A stretch of DNA of 64,000 bases. Source: Pantoea piersonii. Lineage in GTDB: Bacteria; Pseudomonadota; Gammaproteobacteria; Enterobacterales; Enterobacteriaceae. The position numbers were made by a program, and so were the translations under genes. Shown here one piece after another: positions 30,723-40,216 of the stretch; within the stretch, counting starts at the first letter, position 1, and the number at the start of each line of letters is the position of its first letter. Below the pieces are notes generated by a model, which was not told the DNA's origin, ran no database searches, and was given only the letters and a program-made list of their open reading frames with translations. The DNA is taken from assembly GCF_003612015.1 (NCBI RefSeq), contig NZ_RARB01000007.1, forward strand, positions 162,721-226,720, read 5' to 3'.

Positions 30723-30748
30723 AAAGGACGGCAATTACGCCGTCCTTT
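30723..30748. terminator. Terminator between trpS and cysG
   Basis: A 10-bp stem, AAAGGACGGC (30723-30732) / GCCGTCCTTT (30739-30748), loop AATTAC, closes the trpS operon. A/T-rich ends on both sides suggest it could also act on the leftward cysG transcript. Confidence 0.85.
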
Positions 30749-30841
30749 CAGACCGCAGGAAACGTCCTCTCACCTGCGTCAGTATCCTGCACAAATCTTC
30801 TCGATACGGCGGTTATCGGCCGCCGTTCTTATCTCTTCCGC

Positions 30842-32206
30842 TTAAAACCAGCGCAGCCGATCGCGCAGCGAAACCACGCTGCCGATAATAATCAACGACG
30901 GGCTCTCAACCTGTTGCGCCAGGTCGCTGAGCCGCTCCAGCGTGCCAGTCACTACGCGCTGTCGCGTGCTGGTGCCGTTTTCCACCAGCGCTACCGGCAT
31001 ATCCGCGCGCATACCGTGACGCATTAGCTGCTGCTGAATATGCGGCGCCTGCGTCAGCCCCATATAAAACACCAGCGTCTGCTGCTCGGCAGCCAGTTTT
31101 TCCCACTCCAGCGCGTTTTCCTGCTGCAGATGGCCAGTCACCAGCCGTACGCTCTGCGCATGATCGCGGTGAGTCAGCGGAATGCCGCTGTAGGCCGAGC
31201 AGCCTGACGCCGCCGTCACGCCCGGCACCACGCTGAACGGTATCTGATGCTGCGCCAGGATCTCCAGCTCCTCGCCGCCGCGTCCGAAAATAAAGGGATC
31301 GCCGCCTTTCAGCCGCACGACGCGCTTGCCGCGCTGCGCCTGTTCCAGCAGCAGCTGGTTAATCTGCGCCTGGGGCACGCAGTGATGTCCGGCACGCTTG
31401 CCGACGAAAATCCGCTCCGCATCGCGACGCACCAGGTTAAGGATCTCCTCTGAAACCAGCCGGTCATACACAATCACATCAGCCTGCTGGATCTGCTGTA
31501 GCCCTTTCAGCGTCAGCAGCCCGGCGTCGCCCGGCCCGGCGCCCACCAGCGTTACTTCGCCCTGCGCGGGCAACGCGTCGCTGAAGAGGGAATCGACCAT
31601 CTGCGCCGCGCGCGCGCCGTCGCCGTTAGCCAGCGTCTGCGCCAGCCTGTCGCTGGTAAAGAAACGCTCCCAGAAATAGCGGCGCTGCGCCATAGAGGCG
31701 AAACGTTGTCTGACGCGCGCGCGCAGCGTGCCTGCCAGCGACGCCAGCTGACCGAGATGCTGCGGCAGCAGCGCCTCGATTTTTTCACGCAGCAGGCGGG
31801 CCAGCACAGGTGCGCGCCCGCCGGAAGAGACCGCCACCATCAGCGGCGAACGATCGATGATTGACGGCATAATAGCGCTGGCCTGTTCCGGCGCATCCAC
31901 CAGATTGCAGAAGATGCGACGCGCTTCGGCGGCCTGCGCCACCTGCTGATTCACCGCATCGTCATCGGTGGCGGCGACTACCAGCCAGCACCTGTCCAGC
32001 CATGCGTCGTTAAATGTGCCTGAGATCGGCGTTATCTCGCCGCTGTCAGCCCACTGACGGAACGCAGAGGAGAAATGCAGCGCGCCGACGTGCAGATCGG
32101 CGCCGGCAGAGAGCAGCAGGCGCGCTTTGCGTTCAGCGACTTCGCCGCCGCCCACCAGCAAACAACGTTTGCCCTGCAGGCGGCAAAAAAGGGGAAAGTA
32201 GTCCAT
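30842..32206 (-). CDS. cysG: Trifunctional siroheme synthase CysG
   Basis: CysG makes siroheme from uroporphyrinogen III: the C-terminal half methylates at C2 and C7 with SAM, and the N-terminal half dehydrogenates precorrin-2 and inserts iron. The 454-residue protein shows the NAD-binding [17 protein letters not shown] at its start, the central [18 protein letters not shown], and methyltransferase motifs [37 protein letters not shown] and [10 protein letters not shown]. Siroheme is the cofactor of the adjacent NirB, which explains the linkage. It lies 86 bp downstream of nirD. Confidence 0.98.
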   Translation of the reverse strand: MDYFPLFCRLQGKRCLLVGGGEVAERKARLLLSAGADLHVGALHFSSAFRQWADSGEITPISGTFNDAWLDRCWLVVAATDDDAVNQQVAQAAEARRIFCNLVDAPEQASAIMPSIIDRSPLMVAVSSGGRAPVLARLLREKIEALLPQHLGQLASLAGTLRARVRQRFASMAQRRYFWERFFTSDRLAQTLANGDGARAAQMVDSLFSDALPAQGEVTLVGAGPGDAGLLTLKGLQQIQQADVIVYDRLVSEEILNLVRRDAERIFVGKRAGHHCVPQAQINQLLLEQAQRGKRVVRLKGGDPFIFGRGGEELEILAQHQIPFSVVPGVTAASGCSAYSGIPLTHRDHAQSVRLVTGHLQQENALEWEKLAAEQQTLVFYMGLTQAPHIQQQLMRHGMRADMPVALVENGTSTRQRVVTGTLERLSDLAQQVESPSLIIIGSVVSLRDRLRWF

Positions 32207-32237
32207 AGAGCGTCCTGAAAGCGAGAGAGGAAGGCAG

Positions 32238-32264
32238 GCTGCCGGCGCGCAGGGCGTCGGCAGC
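32238..32264 (-). terminator. Hairpin in the nirD-cysG gap
   Basis: GCTGCCG (32238-32244) and CGGCAGC (32258-32264) can pair around a 13-nt loop in the 86-bp gap where E. coli has nirC. No U-tract follows on the minus strand. It could be an attenuating or processing hairpin. Confidence 0.4.
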
Positions 32265-32292
32265 GTAGCATAGCATCAGGAGAGAGGTCGGT

Positions 32293-32619
32293 TCAGGCGC
32301 ACACTTCGACTTTGCCTGCGTTTACCCGTACCGGAAAAGCGGCGACGGAGCGCGACGCATCCTCCATACAGTAGCCGTCGCTGAGGCGAAAACGCTGCTT
32401 CTTCAGCGGGCTGGCTACCCAGAGGCTCTCTTCATGCTCGGCGATTATGCCGCGCGACAGCACGCTGGCCTGCGCAAAGGGATCGATATTGCTGATGGCG
32501 AACAGCTCACTATCCTGGCGCGGGCGGAAAATAGCGATCTGCTGGTTATTCACCAGCGCGCATACGCCGGTGGCGGGCAGGATTTGCTCCAGATCGCAGA
32601 CGGGCGTCCACTGGCTCAT
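32293..32619 (-). CDS. nirD: Nitrite reductase (NADH) small subunit
   Basis: NirD is the small partner of the cytoplasmic siroheme nitrite reductase NirBD, which reduces nitrite to ammonium with NADH. The 108-residue protein has the Rieske-like beta fold (WTPVCDLEQILPATGVCALV, QIAIFRP) but no Rieske Cys/His cluster ligands, as is normal for NirD. Its start overlaps the nirB stop by 4 bp, coupling the two subunits. nirC does not follow; cysG does. Confidence 0.97.
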   Translation of the reverse strand: MSQWTPVCDLEQILPATGVCALVNNQQIAIFRPRQDSELFAISNIDPFAQASVLSRGIIAEHEESLWVASPLKKQRFRLSDGYCMEDASRSVAAFPVRVNAGKVEVCA

Positions 32620-35156
32620 ACTTCGCTCTCCTCAATCAGGGTAACGGCAATGCGCTCTTCCGGCCGCGCCGGACGATGCTGGCTGCGCTCGGCGACCATC
32701 TGCACGTTGGGATCGCGCAGCGGCGCGTTGATAAAGTGGGCGAAACGCGCCTGCTGGGCGGGATCTTCCACCGCTTCTTTCCACTCGCAGCGGGCGCGGG
32801 CGCGCAGCTCGCTCAGCTCCGCCTCCAGCTTGCTGTTAATGCCCAGTTTGTCGTCGATAATCACGCTGCGCAGATAGTCGATGCCGCCCTCAAGGCTCTC
32901 CAGCCACAGCGAGGTGCGCTGCAGCCTGTCTCCGGTGCGGATATAGAACATCATAAAGCGATCCAGATAGGCGATCAGCGTGTCGCCGTCGAGATCGGCC
33001 GCCAGCAGATCGGCGTGGCGCGGCTTCATGCCGCCGTTGCCGCATACGTAGAGGTTCCAGCCTTTTTCCGTGGCGATAATGCCGACGTCTTTGCCCTGCG
33101 CCTCGGCGCATTCGCGCGTGCAGCCTGAGACGCCGAACTTCATTTTATGCGGCGTGCGGATACCTTTATAGCGATTTTCCAGCGCGATGCCGAAGCCGAG
33201 GCTGTCGCCGACGCCGTAACGACACCAGGCGCTGCCGACGCAGGTTTTCGCCATGCGCAGTGCTTTAGCGTAGGCCTGACCGGTTTCAAAGCCCGCGGCG
33301 ATAAGCTGCGACCAGATGGCGGGCAGATCGTCTTTCTGCGCGCCGAACAGGCCGATGCGCTGCGAGCCGGTGATTTTGGTGTAAAGGCTGTAGCGCTCAG
33401 CGACCTCGCCAATCACTTTAAGGCCCTGCGGCGTGATTTCGCCGCCGGGCGAACGTGGAATAACGGAATAGGTGCCATCTTTCTGAATATTGCCGAGGAA
33501 GAGATCGTTGCTGTCCTGTAGCGGTGTATGCTGCGGCGCAAGCACAAAGTCGTTCCAGCAGGAGGCCAGCAGCGAAGCTACCGTGGGTTTGCAGACTTCG
33601 CAGCCGTAGCCTTCGCCATATTTTGCCAGCAGCGCGTCGAAGCTTTTAATCTCCTCGACGCGAATCAGGTGATAAAGCTCCTGACGGGAGTAGGGGAAAT
33701 GGGCGCAAAGGTGGTTATTGACCTCAATGCCCTGACGGCTAAGCTCGGCGTTCAGCACCTGCGTCAGCAGCGGAATGCAGCCGCCGCAGCCGGTTCCCGC
33801 GCGCGTTTCGCTCTTCAGCGCCGCCACGGTGTGGCAACCGCCCTGAACCGCTTTGATGATGTCGCCTTTGCTGACGTCGAAGCAGGAGCAGATCTGCGCG
33901 CTGTCCGGCAGCGAATCGACACCCATAACCGGCTTTTCGCCACTGCCAACAGGCAGGATCAGACCTTCCGGATTTTCCGGCAGCGGAATGGCGTTAAGAA
34001 CGAACTGCAGCAGATTGCCGTAGTCGCTGGTATCGCCTACCAGCACTGCGCCGAGCAAGGTTTTGCCCTCTTCGCTGACGATCAAGCGTTTGTAGATCGA
34101 CCGGCTTTCATCCAGCCAGACGTAGCTGCGCGCCCCTGGCGTACGGCCGTGGGCATCGCCGATGCCGCCGACATCGACACCGAGCAGCTTGAGCTTGGCG
34201 CTCATGTCAGCGCCCCGGAAGGCGCTGTCACGGCCGGTTAAGGCATCGCTCGCCACCTGCGCCATTTTATATCCCGGCGCGACCAGACCAAATACGCGGT
34301 TCTGCCATGCGGCGCACTCGCCGATAGCGTAAATTGCCGGATCGCTGGTGCGGCAGCGGTCGTCTACGGCGATGCCGCCGCGCTGGCCGATCGCCAGGCC
34401 GCACTGTTTCGCCAGTTTGTCCTGAGGACGAATGCCGGTGGAAAAGACAATAAAGTCAACGTCCAGCGCGCTGCCATCGGCAAACTGCAGGGTTTTGCCG
34501 CCCGCCGCATGATGCACGATCTGCTGGGTGTTTTTGCTGGTGTGCACCTGCACGCCCATCTCTTCGATTTTACGACGCAGCTGCTCGCCGCCCTGAACGT
34601 CGAGCTGTTCGGCCATCAGTACCGGCGCGAACTCAATCACGTGCGTTTCGATGCCTAAGTTTTTCAACGCGCCTGCGGCTTCCAGACCGAGCAGGCCGCC
34701 GCCGATTACCGCGCCTCGTTTGCTGCGGCGCGCGCAGGCTTCAATGGCGTTGAGATCTTCAATGGTGCGATAGACGAAGCAGTCTGCGCCTTCCGAGCCT
34801 TTGATCGGCGGGATCCATGGCCAGGAACCCGTGGCGAAGATCAGCGTATCGTAACGGACGGCGCGGCCGGTATTGGAGTGGATCAGCTTCTCTTCACGGT
34901 TGATGGTGATGGCGCGTTCGCCCAGCAGCAGATTGACCTGATGTTTTTCATAGTAGCCTTCGCGAACCAGGGAGAGTTCTTCGGCGGTATGGTGAGAGAA
35001 GTAGGCGGAAAGGTGGACGCGGTCATAGGCGACGCGGGGTTCTTCACAGAACACGGTTAACGCGAACTGGCCGGGTTCGGCTTTGTCGATCAGTTCTTCA
35101 ATAAAGCGATGCCCCACCATGCCGTTACCGATAACGACGACATTGTGCTTGCTCAT
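32616..35156 (-). CDS. nirB: Nitrite reductase (NADH) large subunit
   Basis: NirB (846 residues) carries FAD, [2Fe-2S] and siroheme-[4Fe-4S]. Visible in order: an N-terminal FAD domain (VVIGNGMVGHRFIEEL), NAD-binding region (GAVIGGGLLGLEAAGAL), BFD-like [2Fe-2S] domain (CSCFDVSKGDII and GTGCGGC), and the nitrite/sulfite reductase half with the siroheme-cluster cysteines in VGSAWCRYG and FGVSGCTRECAEAQGKD. It is the first gene of nirBD-cysG and sits under a strong FNR/NarL promoter match. Confidence 0.98.
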   Translation of the reverse strand: MSKHNVVVIGNGMVGHRFIEELIDKAEPGQFALTVFCEEPRVAYDRVHLSAYFSHHTAEELSLVREGYYEKHQVNLLLGERAITINREEKLIHSNTGRAVRYDTLIFATGSWPWIPPIKGSEGADCFVYRTIEDLNAIEACARRSKRGAVIGGGLLGLEAAGALKNLGIETHVIEFAPVLMAEQLDVQGGEQLRRKIEEMGVQVHTSKNTQQIVHHAAGGKTLQFADGSALDVDFIVFSTGIRPQDKLAKQCGLAIGQRGGIAVDDRCRTSDPAIYAIGECAAWQNRVFGLVAPGYKMAQVASDALTGRDSAFRGADMSAKLKLLGVDVGGIGDAHGRTPGARSYVWLDESRSIYKRLIVSEEGKTLLGAVLVGDTSDYGNLLQFVLNAIPLPENPEGLILPVGSGEKPVMGVDSLPDSAQICSCFDVSKGDIIKAVQGGCHTVAALKSETRAGTGCGGCIPLLTQVLNAELSRQGIEVNNHLCAHFPYSRQELYHLIRVEEIKSFDALLAKYGEGYGCEVCKPTVASLLASCWNDFVLAPQHTPLQDSNDLFLGNIQKDGTYSVIPRSPGGEITPQGLKVIGEVAERYSLYTKITGSQRIGLFGAQKDDLPAIWSQLIAAGFETGQAYAKALRMAKTCVGSAWCRYGVGDSLGFGIALENRYKGIRTPHKMKFGVSGCTRECAEAQGKDVGIIATEKGWNLYVCGNGGMKPRHADLLAADLDGDTLIAYLDRFMMFYIRTGDRLQRTSLWLESLEGGIDYLRSVIIDDKLGINSKLEAELSELRARARCEWKEAVEDPAQQARFAHFINAPLRDPNVQMVAERSQHRPARPEERIAVTLIEESEV

Positions 35157-35213
35157 ACTTGCCTCAAAATTGCGGGAATTGAGGCTACAATAGCGCGCCG
35201 TTTTTAGCTCATA

Positions 35214-35227
35214 TTGATATATATCAA
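35214..35227 (-). promoter_or_regulatory. FNR site of the nirB promoter
   Basis: TTGATATATATCAA matches the FNR consensus TTGAT-N4-ATCAA perfectly. Placing it at -41.5 as in E. coli nirB predicts a start near 35179 on the minus strand, with a -10-like TATTGT at 35192-35187. This implies anaerobic induction of nirBD-cysG. Confidence 0.9.
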
Positions 35228-35240
35228 GTGCCTTTCCGTA

Positions 35241-35256
35241 TACCTATTTTGAGGTA
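35241..35256 (-). promoter_or_regulatory. NarL/NarP 7-2-7 site of the nirB promoter
   Basis: TACCTATTTTGAGGTA fits the NarL/NarP inverted heptamer layout (TACYYMT-N2-AKKRGTA with small deviations). Its centre is 28 bp upstream of the FNR site centre, the same spacing as the -69.5 and -41.5 sites of E. coli nirB. Nitrate/nitrite induction is predicted. Confidence 0.85.
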
Positions 35257-35344
35257 TGTGGCTGTTTCTGAATCATTTTTCGTAAGTTATTCGATCTACT
35301 AAGAAAAGCGCTGGATCACATTTTTTGCGGCGGCCAGAAAAGAA

Positions 35345-35366
35345 AAGGGCGGCTTGCGCCGCCCTT
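35345..35366 (-). terminator. Intrinsic terminator after tsgA
   Basis: A 9-bp stem AAGGGCGGC (35345-35353) / GCCGCCCTT (35358-35366), loop TTGC, is followed on the minus strand by a U-rich tail (CTTTTCTTTT). It lies 35 bp after tsgA and separates it from the nirB promoter. Confidence 0.88.
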
Positions 35367-35400
35367 AATACAGGACAAGGTGTGTCAGGCGATCTTGTTA

Positions 35401-36579
35401 TCAGTGCATCGCATGGCCGTGCTGGCGATGGCGGGTAACAAAGCCCAGCAGTACGCACATCACGAACACGACGGCATAGAGTCCATTGGCCGTCAGCAGC
35501 GCGGCATGAACGCCGCCTTGCTTCACGATGGGGCTGGTCACCACGAAGGTCAGCATGGTGCCGACGGTGCCGCAGGTGAGGATAAAGTTCACCAGCTTCG
35601 GCGAGGAGACTTTGGTCTGCAGTGAGCCGAGCGTAATGATGGTGGTGTAGATGGCGCTGGAGCTAAAGCCGAGGATCATAATCACCCAGCGCAGCATGCT
35701 GGCGTCCGTGGCGCTGACGAACCAGTACATCAGCAGCGTCGCCAGACCGGCCAGCACCATCAGAATGCGCTGCAGATCGAAGAAGCGCAGCAGGAAGCTG
35801 AAGACCCACATGCCGACCATATAGGCGGTCCAGAAGTTGCCGACCAGCTGGCCCGCGCTGGCGATATCCATGCCCATGGTTTTCGTAGCGTACTCAGGCA
35901 CCCAGGAGATAAAGCCGAGCTGGCCGAGGATATAGCAGAGCGCGGCTACCGCGAGGAACAGGACGCCGATGCCCCATTTCTCTTTCTCCACCGTCGGGCT
36001 GTTTTCCGGCTTGCGCAGCACCGGGAACTCGACGCACAGGGTCAGGATGAAGATGGCAACGTAGATAAGCCCGATGCAGACATAGACCCAGTACCAGGGC
36101 AGCGCGCGCGCCAGCAGGATGCCAGCCAGGACCGGAAACAGCGTACCGGCCATGCTGAAGAAAGAGTCGGTAAACAGCAGGCGTGAGCCGCGCTGACGGC
36201 CTTCATACATATGCGTAATAAGGAAGGTGCCGATCGACATAGTGATGCCGCTGACCACGCCCAGCACGAACATACAGAGCGAGAAGACGGAGAGATCGCG
36301 GCTGGTCATCAGACCCAGCACCGCCAGCACCATCAGAATAAAGCCGAAAATCAGCTGGCGCTTCAGCGGCACGATAACCATCAGCCAGGCGTTAAGGAAA
36401 ACCGAGACCAGAATGCCGGCGTTCAGAAAGGTAAAGGTGTTGCCCATACTTTCAATCGGCAGCTGGAAATCCTTCGCGATATCGCCCATGACCATGCCGG
36501 TGACGATCACCAGCGCGCCGGTCAGCGCGTACGAGAAAAAGCTTATCCAGGTAAGCCCAATACGATTACGATTTGTCAT
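35401..36579 (-). CDS. tsgA: MFS transporter TsgA
   Basis: A 392-residue major facilitator of the FHS/TsgA type with about 12 TM segments. The sequence follows E. coli/Salmonella TsgA through most of its length ([60 protein letters not shown]). Salmonella tsgA is induced by tellurite and selenite and lies upstream of nirB; the substrate is unknown. The start at 36579 ([11 protein letters not shown]) matches the family; the frame extending to 36678 adds non-homologous residues. Divergent from ppiA, with a CRP-like site between. Confidence 0.95.
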   Translation of the reverse strand: MTNRNRIGLTWISFFSYALTGALVIVTGMVMGDIAKDFQLPIESMGNTFTFLNAGILVSVFLNAWLMVIVPLKRQLIFGFILMVLAVLGLMTSRDLSVFSLCMFVLGVVSGITMSIGTFLITHMYEGRQRGSRLLFTDSFFSMAGTLFPVLAGILLARALPWYWVYVCIGLIYVAIFILTLCVEFPVLRKPENSPTVEKEKWGIGVLFLAVAALCYILGQLGFISWVPEYATKTMGMDIASAGQLVGNFWTAYMVGMWVFSFLLRFFDLQRILMVLAGLATLLMYWFVSATDASMLRWVIMILGFSSSAIYTTIITLGSLQTKVSSPKLVNFILTCGTVGTMLTFVVTSPIVKQGGVHAALLTANGLYAVVFVMCVLLGFVTRHRQHGHAMH

Positions 36580-36686
36580 GTTGTGAACCTGTGAAAACAG
36601 AGAGGGCGGCATAAAACTGTCAGAAAGTGTAAACGGAACCGTGATCTTAATAAATAAAGACTGAAAATCACCTTTCATATTTCATT

Positions 36687-36708
36687 CATAATGTGACTTG
36701 TATCACGA
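36687..36708. promoter_or_regulatory. CRP-cAMP binding site between tsgA and ppiA
   Basis: ATGTGACTTGTATCACG matches TGTGA-N6-TCAC(A) at nine of ten core positions. It lies in the 261-bp divergent gap, centred about 141 bp before the ppiA ATG and 120 bp before the tsgA ATG. E. coli ppiA is known to be CRP-controlled, so ppiA is the likelier target. Confidence 0.8.
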
Positions 36709-36840
36709 GAACGTTTGCGCAGGCGCTTCTTCTGCCCTGAACAGGCTGTGCGTAAATAACGGTAAAACGCTGGCTCTTGTATTTTATGCTCTTTACAATC
36801 AGTCTCGTTAAAAACTGCTCTCCAGGGTAAGGAATCTTTC

Positions 36841-37413
36841 ATGCTTAAACGTACTCTTACAGCGGCGGTCGCCCTGTTTGCGCTCTCTTCCGTTTCAGCC
36901 TCAGCGCTGGCCGCCAAAGGCGATACGCACGTCCTGTTCACGACGTCCGCCGGTAATATCGAACTCGAACTGAATAATCAAAAAGCGCCGGTTTCGGTGA
37001 AAAACTTCGTCGACTACGTTAACAGCGGGTTCTATAACAACACTATTTTTCACCGCGTGATCCCGGGCTTTATGGTGCAGGGCGGCGGTTTTACTACCGA
37101 CATGCAGCAGAAGCAGACCAACGCGCCGATCAAAAATGAAGCGGATAACGGTCTGCGCAACCTGCGCGGCACCATCTCCATGGCGCGTACCGCCGATAAA
37201 GACAGCGCGACCAGCCAGTTCTTTCTGAACGTTGCCGATAACGCTTTCCTCGATCATGGACAGCGCGACTTCGGCTACGCGGTTTTTGGTAAAATTGTGA
37301 AAGGAATGGATGTAGCCGACAAAATTTCCCAGGTCCCTACCAAAGATGTCGGCCCTTATCAAAATGTGCCGGTAAAACCGGTAGTTATCCTCTCTGCTAA
37401 AGTCCTGCCGTAA
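36841..37413 (+). CDS. ppiA: Periplasmic peptidyl-prolyl cis-trans isomerase A
   Basis: A cyclophilin-type prolyl isomerase of the periplasm. The 190-residue precursor has a clear signal peptide ([20 protein letters not shown], cleaved near ALAA|KG around residue 25). The cyclophilin core follows with active-site [13 protein letters not shown], catalytic Arg in FHR, and [16 protein letters not shown] plus NAFLDH. Length equals the E. coli protein. TACAAT at 36794-36799 is a plausible -10, and the CRP-like site lies upstream. Confidence 0.97.
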   Translation: MLKRTLTAAVALFALSSVSASALAAKGDTHVLFTTSAGNIELELNNQKAPVSVKNFVDYVNSGFYNNTIFHRVIPGFMVQGGGFTTDMQQKQTNAPIKNEADNGLRNLRGTISMARTADKDSATSQFFLNVADNAFLDHGQRDFGYAVFGKIVKGMDVADKISQVPTKDVGPYQNVPVKPVVILSAKVLP

Positions 37414-37420
37414 CTTTTTG

Positions 37421-37441
37421 CGCCGCCATCCTCTGGCGGCG
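37421..37441 (+). terminator. Hairpin downstream of ppiA
   Basis: CGCCGCC (37421-37427) pairs with GGCGGCG (37435-37441) around a 7-nt loop, 7 bp after the ppiA stop. There is no following U-run, so termination may be partial or rho-dependent. Confidence 0.5.
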
Positions 37442-37524
37442 TCGCCTTGCCCGCTTCCGGCAAAGGGAAAATTTGCTCCTATACTCAGCTTCGAGAGTGC
37501 GGACAACCCTGAGCAGGAGGCGGC

Positions 37525-37707
37525 ATGGCAAACAAACTCACCGAGAAGCAGAAAAATACGCTCTGGCAGCAGCGACGCGTCGCCAGTTATCAGGCCAGCT
37601 GTCGGCTGGAAGGCTTAACGCTGGCGGAGCCTGTCAGCGCTTACGAGCAGGCTGAAGCGGCTGAAGCGCGACTCGACTCGCTGAGGAGGCAGTATGGTGC
37701 CGAATAG
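37525..37707 (+). CDS. yhfG: Fic-antitoxin-like small protein YhfG
   Basis: A 60-residue protein matching YhfG, the small gene always found before fic in enterics. It contains S25-C-R-L-E29-G30, which fits the class I Fic inhibition motif (S/T)xxxE(G/N) of VbhA-type antitoxins. There Glu reaches into the Fic active site and blocks ATP gamma-phosphate binding. It ends 14 bp inside the fic start, so expression is coupled. GGAGG lies just before the ATG. Confidence 0.9.
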   Translation: MANKLTEKQKNTLWQQRRVASYQASCRLEGLTLAEPVSAYEQAEAAEARLDSLRRQYGAE

Positions 37708-38290
37708 TAGCGTCGCACGCGATCCTTATCTGTGGCAAAACGACGACGTGTTGAAAAACCGGCTGGAAATCCACGACGCCGCGCAGTTGCGTAAGGCGGA
37801 GCTGGCGTTCAGCGCCGCGCGTCTCGCCACGCTGGAGCTGGGGCCAGCCACTATCGGTCTCCCTTTCCTGCGTCATATTCACCGCACGCTGTTTCAGGAT
37901 GTCTATAGCTGGGCGGGTGAGCTGCGCACTATCGATATCTGGCGCGACGACACGCCGTTTTGTCATTTCGAATATATCGAAAAAGAGGGCAATACGCTGA
38001 TGGACGCGCTGGAAGAGGAAGAGGGGCTGCGCAACCTTGAGCAGGAGGATTTCGTGGCGCGTATCGCGCACTACTATTGCGAAATCCATATGCTGCATCC
38101 GTTTCGTGAAGGCAACGGGCGCGCCCAGCGCATTTTCTTCGAACAGCTGGCGCTACACGCCGGGTATTTCCTGGCGTGGCAGAACGTTGAGGAGCAGCAG
38201 TGGCGAGAGGCTATCCAGGCGGGCGCGGACGGCGACATTGCGCCGCTGGAAGCGGTATTCGCCCGCATCGTGAGTCGCGCCAGTCTGTAA
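37694..38290 (+). CDS. fic: Fic-domain AMP-transferase-like protein
   Basis: A 198-residue Fic protein. The catalytic loop HPFREGNGRAQR spans residues 135-146 (His135, acidic Glu139, Arg143/Arg146), the full HxFx(D/E)GNGRxxR signature of AMPylating Fic enzymes. The beta-flap that docks the target is around residues 80-95. FicT toxins of this class AMPylate gyrase and topoisomerase IV and are held inactive by their FicA/YhfG partner. E. coli Fic was first named for filamentation in cAMP. It follows yhfG with a 14-bp overlap and precedes pabA by 41 bp. Confidence 0.95.
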   Translation: MVPNSSVARDPYLWQNDDVLKNRLEIHDAAQLRKAELAFSAARLATLELGPATIGLPFLRHIHRTLFQDVYSWAGELRTIDIWRDDTPFCHFEYIEKEGNTLMDALEEEEGLRNLEQEDFVARIAHYYCEIHMLHPFREGNGRAQRIFFEQLALHAGYFLAWQNVEEQQWREAIQAGADGDIAPLEAVFARIVSRASL

Positions 38291-38331
38291 AACGCGTAGA
38301 ATAGCGGCGGCTTTCTCCGTCTGGACTGACT

Positions 38332-38907
38332 ATGCTGTTGCTAATCGACAACTACGACTCCTTTACCTGGAACCTTTACCAGTATTTTTGCGAGCTTGGC
38401 GCGCAGGTGCGCGTAGTACGCAACGATGCCATCACGCTGGAGGAGATGGCGGCGCTGCCGCTGTCGCATCTGGTGATTTCGCCGGGGCCCTGCACGCCCG
38501 ATGAGTCAGGTATTTCGATGGCGGCGATCCGCCACTTCGCCGGGCGCATTCCGGTGCTTGGCGTCTGTCTGGGCCATCAGGCGATCGCCCAGGCTTATGG
38601 CGCGAAGGTGGTTCGCGCCCGTCAGGCGATGCACGGCAAAACCTCCGCTATCGCCCACACGCAGCGCGGCGTGTTCCGCAATCTCAATCAACCGCTGACC
38701 GTCACGCGCTACCACTCTCTGATTGTGGCGTGGGATTCTCTGCCCGACGCCTTTGAAATCACCGCCTGGAGCCTGAAAGAGGGCGAGCCGGATGAGATTA
38801 TGGGGTTTCGTCACAAGGCGCTGGCGCTGGAAGGGGTGCAGTTTCATCCGGAAAGTATTCTGAGCGAGCAGGGACATCAGCTGCTGCGTAATTTTCTCGA
38901 ATCCTGA
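38332..38907 (+). CDS. pabA: Aminodeoxychorismate synthase glutamine amidotransferase subunit
   Basis: PabA supplies ammonia from glutamine to PabB for 4-amino-4-deoxychorismate, on the way to p-aminobenzoate and folate. The 191-residue class I amidotransferase has nucleophile Cys79 in GVCLGHQ and the His172/Glu174 pair in FHPES. It follows fic closely, as in E. coli, and may be partly cotranscribed with it. Confidence 0.98.
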   Translation: MLLLIDNYDSFTWNLYQYFCELGAQVRVVRNDAITLEEMAALPLSHLVISPGPCTPDESGISMAAIRHFAGRIPVLGVCLGHQAIAQAYGAKVVRARQAMHGKTSAIAHTQRGVFRNLNQPLTVTRYHSLIVAWDSLPDAFEITAWSLKEGEPDEIMGFRHKALALEGVQFHPESILSEQGHQLLRNFLES

Positions 38908-38919
38908 AGTTATGTTTGC

Positions 38920-40216
<1,297 letters not shown>

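Noticed and set aside
29430..30734. 434-codon leftward frame
   Set aside because: Antisense to trpS; no start context and no domain.
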